A stretch of DNA of 64,000 nucleotides from Micrasema longulum. Lineage: Eukaryota > Arthropoda > Insecta > Trichoptera > Brachycentridae. Made by a program: the position numbers and the translations under genes. Below are positions 57,291-64,000 of this stretch, piece after piece. Position 1 is the stretch's first letter; each line of letters starts with the position of its first letter. The stretch is from assembly GCA_022494885.1 (NCBI GenBank), contig JAGVSM010000968.1:1-64000 (forward strand), read 5' to 3'. Under the pieces are notes generated by a model. The model searched no databases and was not told where the DNA came from. It saw only the letters and a list, made by a program, of their open reading frames with translations.

Positions 57291-57481
57291 GCGCAATCGT
57301 TTGTTATCAACTAATTCTGAAAAAATAGTTTTCATTCATCACAACTAACCACTGATAGATTTTAAGTAAAAAACTACTAATTTATGATTAAAAAAAAGAT
57401 ACATTTTTAAGTAATATGTGCGTTTCAAAAATTTTTCAAAATAAAGTAGCTGAATAGACCGAATACCGAATAGTAGCCGAA

Positions 57482-57658
57482 TACGTGACATCTTTTGGCG
57501 ACAGGGCTTTTGCAATAGCCGGACCTTTGGCGTGGAATGCTCTTCCTTCAGAAGTTCGAAATTGTGCAACTGAATCTCTTTTCAGAAAAAAATTAAAAAC
57601 TTGTTTATATATGAAATCGTTTCCTGACACTAAAAGTTTTTTAGATGTAATTGTTTGA
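57482..57658 (+). pseudogene. Jockey/L2-like LINE, C-terminal 58 codons
   Basis: One open frame: TSFGDRAFAIAGPLAWNALP, SEVRNCATESLFRKKLKTCL, ending FLDVIV and a stop at 57656. FGDRAFxxAxPxxWNxLPxxxR is the hallmark C-terminus. The 3' UTR carries GGCGCTATAAAAATT and an (ATT)n tail at 57822-57838. Only the end of the element is present. Confidence 0.75.
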
Positions 57659-58898
57659 AGTGCCATATTATGTGTATTACATGATTTAAGTAAAATTTGT
57701 CTCTTAGTAAATAGCAATTAAGAGTCAGCCTGCAGATAGACCTTATTTTTTTATTTAAGTATAATGAACAGCGCCCTTGAAGTGATTACTCACAAAAACG
57801 GCGCTATAAAAATTGACGAAATTTATTATTATTATTATCTAACTAATCTCTCAGGCTCTGTAAAATATATTTTTCCTTTTATTTATTTAAGTGATATTTT
57901 CGGAGTGTACGTTGAAGATGCTAAAAGTTATTGACTAATTTGTTTAAACATTATGACGGAGAATACATTATTGGCTAATTTGTTATTAACAACAGTTTTG
58001 TCCGCTTTTTTCCAAATGACGAGAACAAGAAGACAAACAAAAAAAAATACAACAAATTAATTAATAATTCATAGCATCTTCACAAGCAGCTTTGGCAGCT
58101 TTATTTCCTCGATTAAACGCAAACAAAAGGAGATGTCGAAAATGCTTACTTTCGTCTACTTGAGATTCTATTTTGAAGACTTGTAAGCAAATAAAATAAC
58201 ACATGTAACGTAAAAGCGTATACAATATCTTGTAGAACAGAAAATTTTCTTTTGAATGACGTTTAATATTTACCTTTTTTTTCTTTTGGCGCTCATTTTT
58301 AAATTAGGAAAAAAACAGGCACAACTTATGTAAACATCTTATATTTTACTAATTTATTTCAGATAAATGACACCTTTATGTAAGTCTGCGGTTTAAAATA
58401 TGGTTAGTCTTATTAATAAACCCAGTTACGCCACTGTCTATTAGAGAGTCCAATCGAAGTCGGGATATTTATTTTGTCTCGGAAATGTTAACGCCCTATA
58501 AACCAAGTGTCATTAACTTTATTGCAATCAATAAAGAATATTATTTCATATCGATCATGTTTTCATTTGAAGTTTATCGTTTTTATAACATATTATTCAA
58601 AAAACATTGTCGTCCTTTCAACATTTTGCATTTTAGAGTATTTTCTTTTTTTATCATAAGAAAAAAAATCACTATCGGAAACACATCATTTCAGTGTTAC
58701 AATAAACGTTAGACTGAAATCAGGCGTTATTGCATACATACTTACATGTGTTTGCTTACACATTTTTTATCATAATACTTCGTGAATGGTATTTTCCTTT
58801 ATAATTAAGATCGCTGCTTGGTTTTACACCAATGTGAACCATAAATTAAATGAAAGGTAATTTTTTTCTAACAATTCGTTGTTTACAAAGCCTCGCAT

Positions 58899-59139
58899 CT
58901 GGGCCCCGATTACAATGGGAAGTTAACATTTATCTTCAATTTTATCTACAAAGTAAAATTGAGTTTTCTGTATGAAAAGCAGAATATGCATGCAATTTTT
59001 TTCTTCTAAACATGTTCAATTATATGTAACCGACAAAGATACTTTAAATGTTCATACAAGTATACTAATTTTCATACACAAATATCGGTTTTTCTTTATA
59101 TACAGTTGAAGATAACTTTCCATTGTAGTCGGGGCCCTG
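58899..59139. mobile_element. MITE family G
   Basis: Left CTGGGCCCCGATTACAATGG (AAGTTAACATTTATCTTCAA) and right TTGAAGATAACTTTCCATTG (TAGTCGGGGCCCTG) are inverted with few mismatches. 241 bases, interior AT-rich, no coding. A related terminus opens 23028. No clear target duplication. Confidence 0.7.
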
Positions 59140-59259
59140 ATCATATTCCAATGAAATATGTAACAACTAAATAAAATAGGAAACAATAAAATAATAAATT
59201 ATCGAAAAACGGTCCAATTTTATAACAAATTCAGTTTATAATAATTGTGATATCAACTT

Positions 59260-59575
59260 ATCTGTGTGTGAAATAGAACCAGAATCCCGGACATGTGTTT
59301 TTGACTCGATGGCTACTCTCGGGTAAAAAGCTTGAAAAGGGAAACCGAGTGCAGACAAGTCCAGGCTCATTCGTCTTCCATGCTCGATGTCTTAGGTTCG
59401 ATTCATATTCAGGATGTGAAGTATTGGTTTTAAAGATAGTTGGCACCCGAAGCGTAAAACTGATCACCTTACCTTCCGTATAACCAAATTGATCAAAATA
59501 TTCTGCGATTGGAGCACCAGTACAGCGCCCTATGTACCACTGGGATGAGGAAATGATAATGATGAAAAAACCCAC
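59260..59575 (+). repeat. Composite SINE, most complete copy
   Basis: 5' module (TGTGTGAAATAGAACCAGAA, CCGGACATGTGTTTTTGACT, CGATGGCTACTCTCGGGTAA), tRNA-like head (CGTCTTCCATGCTCGATGTC, TTAGGTTCGATTC), body (AAACTGATCACCTTACCTTC) and 3' block (CGCCCTATGTACCACTGGGA, TGAGGAAATGATAATGATGA). The B box is in the middle of the element, so this is a composite. Confidence 0.8.
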
Positions 59576-59689
59576 CGTCCTTGTGTCGAATGAAAGAGAT
59601 GAAGGCACTTCTTCGCATTGAGAAAACAAAGGTTCTATAAAAGAAAAGGTTTTTTTACATTTAATTTTTAATGTATTTAGATTTCGAAT

Positions 59690-59955
59690 AGTCGGCCTCG
59701 TGGTGTATTGATCAGCGCGTTTGCCTACCATGCGAGAGGTCACTGGTTCGATTCCGACACGGTTATATGAAATATTTATTTAAAAGTGTGTTTTCACTCC
59801 AGAATATTTCATAGTCCCTGGACTGGTACCTAAAACGTAAGACTGATCTACCTTCATGTTTCAAAAATGATCCGGATACGCTACGATTGGTGTACCAACA
59901 CAGTGCCCTATGCACCATTAGGTGCGGAAAGTGAATGATAATGATGATATTAAGA
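59690..59955 (+). repeat. SINE with tRNA-like 5' head
   Basis: GTCGGCCTCGTGGTGTATTG, CGTTTGCCTACCATGCGAGA and GGTCACTGGTTCGATTCC (head); TGAAATATTTATTTAAAAGT, CCCTGGACTGGTACC (body); GTGCCCTATGCACCATTAGG, TGCGGAAAGTGAATGATAAT (3' block). It lacks the 5' module, so it is the simpler form of the composite. Confidence 0.8.
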
Positions 59956-60208
59956 TTTAAATATCGGTTCTATCTGCATCAAAATTTAAAATAAAAACAA
60001 AATCGGTCCTTAATTATTATTAATACAATGTTAATAAAAAATATTGGATAAAATAATGTCTTCATTTCAAACACTCATGTCTCCAAAAAACTGTGAATCT
60101 ATGTATCTAACCTTGTTTTCCCAATGCGACGATTAAAAAGAGAAGAAGGTGATGATCAATCATCAGATGCATAGATACATCTTCTTCTTCCAAGTCAGTC
60201 CCTCAATG

Positions 60209-60335
60209 CTAAGGAGCGTGACCACCATGTACACTTCTGATTAGTCTGTTCCACTCCAGTCTGTCCTCAGCCTGACGAACCGACACATCAAATTTTACCC
60301 CCGTAGCCTCTTTTATTTGGTCAGTCAATCTATAT
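60209..60335 (-). pseudogene. RTE-type LINE, last 40 codons
   Basis: Minus strand: RLTDQIKEATGVKFDVSVRQ, then AEDRLEWNRLIRSVHGGHAP and a stop at 60209-60211, the standard ending (..D.I...TG....A.DR..W..L...). Only this end remains; CTTGGAAGAAGAAG follows on the minus strand as its tail. Confidence 0.75.
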
Positions 60336-60399
60336 GGATACTGGTGGATTTTTATAAGCTGGCGCGTGCGCTATACTTACACATACGCATTGGGTAGTA

Positions 60400-61994
60400 T
60401 CCGTGAATAAGCCCATGGTATGACATCGCACGGCATACGCATTATGAAAATAATCTGTCTCTCTCGCGCTCAGACGCGCTTATGAGCGTGACAATAGACA
60501 ACTATTGTTTTGTTAGTTGCTAATGATATGGTAATGAAATATATACAGGATGCTTCTGCGTTCGTCTGAATTGTGATTCCTAATAGAAAAAAATTAATAA
60601 TATTTACGAGTATTAAGTTATGGATTATAATCACCGGTTTATAAATATGCAGGTATTTCATTAAATCAAATCATAAATAGGTCAATCGACCTACATAATC
60701 ATGTAGTGATGGCGCTTTCGCAAAACTTACTCAAAAACATTTTTAATGTACAGAATACTGATTTTGGAAATCTTGATGTTATAAAAAATCTCTTTTAGAT
60801 TAGAGCGAAAAAAAAACAATTACTTAAGAAAATGTCATATTTACAAGTATTTATTTTTAAACAAGCATGTTTTTTATTTAATATTTTGTGTTCATCATAA
60901 TAATAATTAATAGAGTGTAATTAAAATGCACAGTACAAAATATATCGGAAAAAATATGAATATACACTTAATTAACAATAAATCTTGTTATTAATATATT
61001 TAAAACAATCTACACAACTTCTCATTTAAGTTCTAGAGTAATTGACTATTAAAAAACACATTTTTTCAAATTTAAATGGCCCCTTGTTCTTGGAATGACT
61101 ATAATTAGTAAAATGCAACATTAAAAAAAAAATATTGGAAAAATATAAAATAATGAAACAAAGTATTTTAGTAAATTAATATTACATTTTCTCAACCAAT
61201 TTTTTTTTTCATTTACACCTCCCTCTAATCCAACACCGAATTTAAAAAAAGATTACACATTTGGTTAAAATTTAAAACAACATTTTTTTTAATCAACATC
61301 CTTTAGATTTTAAATGCGTTAGTGTGAGTTTTCTGAACGCGCCAGCTTAAGTTAAACCACCAGTACGTATGTTATTTTCGGATGCAGCGGCCATATAAGG
61401 AGTTATTTACTGAACATAGATGGTATTTTGAGTGTTAAATATATAACATTCAATAATTTATACGCTGCCGTACGTAAATTCTGATTTATTGTTGTGAAAA
61501 TCAATATAAATTGAATAACACAACTTCCAATAAAAAGTTACGACTTTCCTTATTATTTTACATCCGGAAAGCTCAACTTTTATACCAGTGCCTCATAAAC
61601 CAAACTATACAACGCTGTAACGGCTTAGAGCGCGGAATAATAATTACAACTTTATGGCACTCGTAGTAAAATATTATTTTTTGGTTGTTTAAACCAGAAC
61701 CCTGAGAGGTCGGAGGTCGGAGGTCGTAGCGTAGAGTCCTTGGAATTCCCTGAGAAACTTTTCATTTTCTCAGGAATATGCATTTTTATTTCTATATTAA
61801 AAATAACCGAATTAGTTAGTAAATGTCATAGTTAATGGATAATCATTATTTTGATCAAATTAATACATGCAGGTTATTACTTTGATCGGCCTTTAATCGT
61901 AAATCTCTCTCGGATCATGTTAATAAGTACCAATGAAACGTTTTTTGAATGTTATTGACTTTGACAAATGATTAACAATGAATACATTTTATTT
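60400..61994. other. No supported gene
   Basis: AT-rich. A more mixed patch at 60360-60490 (GGCGCGTGCGCTATACTTAC, CTCTCGCGCTCAGACGCGCT) and a short tandem GAGGTCG repeat (61707-61727) are the only landmarks. Confidence 0.35.
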
Positions 61995-62290
61995 TAACTA
62001 ATGTTATGTTTCTAATGAAACAAGAATCTTATTATCTATTTGACCAGTTTCAATGATTTTCAAAGCGCCGTCAGATTTTTCTAGCGCAGCAGTGGGTGTT
62101 TTTTGCAAATTGAGAAATGCCGTTTTTGTGATCACACTATTTTCAGAAGGTGATGATAATACATTTTTTTTGTATGAAAGCGGCCTGTCTGTTTTTAGCA
62201 GAACATAGAATTGACCTTACTGCACCCGATAACACCAATATCTCATTTTTTCAAAACTGTGGACTGACTGCTCTCTGCATAACTACGTTT
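61995..62290 (-). repeat. Family F, copy 2
   Basis: Shares GAATCTTATTATC(T)ATTTGACCAG, TTTTTTGCAAATTGAGAAAT, GTTTTTGTGATC, CAGAACATAGAATTGACCTT, ACTGCACCCGATAACACCAA and CTCTGCATAACTACGTTTGA with 56210-56480. Minus-strand residues ITKTAFLNLQKTPTAALEKS, DGALKIIETGQ parallel copy 1. No left TIR was found. Confidence 0.75.
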
Positions 62291-62399
62291 GATTGATCCT
62301 CAAAAAAGGTGAATTAAAATTTGAAATTCACTCTATTTTTTTTTGTATCGTTAAAATGTTCGTGTAATTTCAAATGCAAATTTAATGTTAAGACATATA

Positions 62400-62802
62400 T
62401 GAGGGTACTACTTACAAACCCGGCAAAATCCAAAATTTAAAAAAAGTGAGATATCAATTGAAACTCATTCAGAATACAATTTTTTACAATAATTTTTACA
62501 TTGTCAGTTAAAAAATGGCTTTTTTGTAAGAACTTGACTTTTAAATTATCGGGTTTGTTGCAAACATGGCAACCTCTACTTGAGTGTTGTAAAGTTGGAA
62601 TGTATAAAATTAAATTTATTATTTCACTACTGTTTCTTGAAATAATCATGCTTATGTCAACACTGCTTACGTATAAAATATTTACTGATTATAATAAATA
62701 TAGAAGTTTAAAAAAACGTTTAAGTGTATTGTGTCAGTTTTTTGTGATTTGCTCAAAATAAAAAAAAGGCGGATTTTGCCGGGATTACAGATACTACCCT
62801 CA
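62400..62802. mobile_element. MITE family H
   Basis: TGAGGGTACTACTTACAAAC (CCGGCAAAATCC) at the left and GGATTTTGCCGG(GATTACAGATACTACCCTCA) at the right form inverted repeats of about 32 bases. Interior AT-rich; the two overlapping open frames (62437-62649 minus, 62501-62761 plus) are probably chance. No clear target duplication. Confidence 0.7.
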
Positions 62803-64000
62803 TTTAGAATGTAATATTTAAGGTCAACTGTAACCAAGTGGATTGCTGCATAGAGGACTACAAAAAGGTTCATGGCTTACTTCAGGTTATGTAGTGGACC
62901 AAATATTCTAATTAAATTTTATATTTCTTCTTTTGATGCTTAATATATTTTTTCTTCTTAAATAGCTATGTGTTCCATTAATGTTTTAACCAGTAAATCC
63001 ACAATTTGTTAGCCTCAGAAAAGGCTCTAGTCTAGTTGGGTGGCAAATTGCGAATTTAAGATATAAAAAAAGTATTTATAAATTGTTCATAGTTTTTTTT
63101 TCTTGTTTCTTTTATTTCTCCTAAATATGTGTAAAATTGTTCATAGGTATAAATAAGTAATAATGTAAGCACTTACTATTTTAAGATAAAATCGATTTAA
63201 TAATAGTATATTTCGTCAAATTGTTAATAAAGTAAATTAAACCTACGCATATTTCTCGACATATTCGGCTACAAAATTGGTAGAAAGTCTTTTTTTTATT
63301 TCTTTATTTATTGAATCCGTTCAAGAAACTATTACAATTATTATTGTTTTCTGTGGGTACCTGCGTTTTACATGACATCAAATAATACGAAAACTAAACT
63401 TAATACAAAAAAAATCATACATGATGATATATGATTTGTGGACTCCACATACTCCACATACTCCAACAAGGGAGTTGACATGAAATGATGATGATTTACG
63501 ATGTACTACTTTTTCGATGCTATTATTTTATTATTTATTTTCTTTGATGAATTCAAAGAACTAGATTCGCCGATCGGATTTGCATAATGATATTGTTTTC
63601 TTCTGTTTCAAGATCAGATTCTTCCGTGATTACAAAATGCCTACTATTATTTCCACCGTTACACGTTTCCTTTGTTCCTACAATTTCACTTTAATTTACG
63701 CGTCCGAACTTTCTACAGCTCCGTCTACCGTCGAACCGATGAAGAGTGCAGCTTTACCTGCTGCCTGTTACACCGTCCGCGTCCAGCCCTTACGAAATTA
63801 GAGATGTTTTACCTCCGTAATGACCTACAACAGACAATTATTTTGATTCATCACAACTGTGCGGTCCTTTGACCGATGCCGGTCGAGCGTAATTTGTTAA
63901 AAATAGGACGAACTGCCCCGTCCTCCATTTGAGTTTTATTATAACGCGTTTCAAATTAGTCGCGGCCCGAAGGTGAAATCCTCACATGGAAATGGTTTTG
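62803..64000. other. No supported gene; SINE/LINE tail near 63440
   Basis: AT-rich. 63430-63500 (GTGGACTCCACATACTCC, AAATGATGATGATTTACG) resembles the 3' tail of the RTE family at 8590-8630. 63580-63890 is more mixed in composition, with open frames 63580-63801 and 63672-63872 that have no recognisable domain. Confidence 0.35.

Noticed and set aside
62437..62761. Overlapping open frames inside MITE H
   Set aside because: Low-complexity, AT-driven, on both strands; no sign of selection visible.

Overview
This is 64 kb of AT-rich, gene-poor eukaryotic DNA. Spliceosomal introns (GT..AG with polypyrimidine tracts), tRNA-derived SINEs, RTE- and Jockey-type LINE relics, and Transib, hAT, piggyBac and pogo relics all point to an insect. 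Two details lean towards Lepidoptera: repeats reading ...GGGTAGGCAGAG and LINE 3' ends reading ...GGCAATA(A/T)GCCCGCC. That part is recollection, not proof. Bacterial features (operons, RBS, CRISPR) are absent.

Host genes. The only convincing host coding sequence is at the left end on the plus strand. Exon 1 (1818-1982) and exon 2 (2604-2770) join in frame into at least 110 residues of a Ser/Pro/Gly-rich, probably disordered N-terminus of a protein I do not recognise. No later exon could be identified, so much or all of 2771-64000 may be its first large intron, or intergenic DNA. A possible terminal exon of another gene, with a poly(A) signal, lies at 695-955. A CpG-rich block at 56935-57290 could be a promoter or first exon, unproven.

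Mobile DNA, left to right. 3009-3327 is a fold-back MITE with a perfect TATA target duplication. 6850-7510 is a SINE interrupted by an RTE 3' fragment. 7640-7817 is a second SINE type. 7826-11444 is a probable hAT element containing an RTE fragment, a broken Transib/RAG1-like gene (8734-10308) and its own transposase relic. 11815-13160 and 36165-38035 are copies of one repeat (family K), each opened by later insertions with target duplications; the second holds a Jockey-like LINE that itself holds a MITE. RTE relics lie at 16707-17291, 19470-20427, 49200-49440 and 60209-60335. A piggyBac relic is at 29430-30000 and a pogo MITE at 33469-33836. Several unnamed families occur in two or more copies: A, with TGACGTCA motifs; C, a long-TIR MITE with about ten fragments; and D, E, F, G, J, L and M.

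No set of genes here works together as a pathway. The interest lies in the nested transposon record, the spliced and catalytically damaged RAG1-like relic, and several MITE families with precise ends that appear unclassified. All calls are by eye; percent identities and family names would need computed searches.
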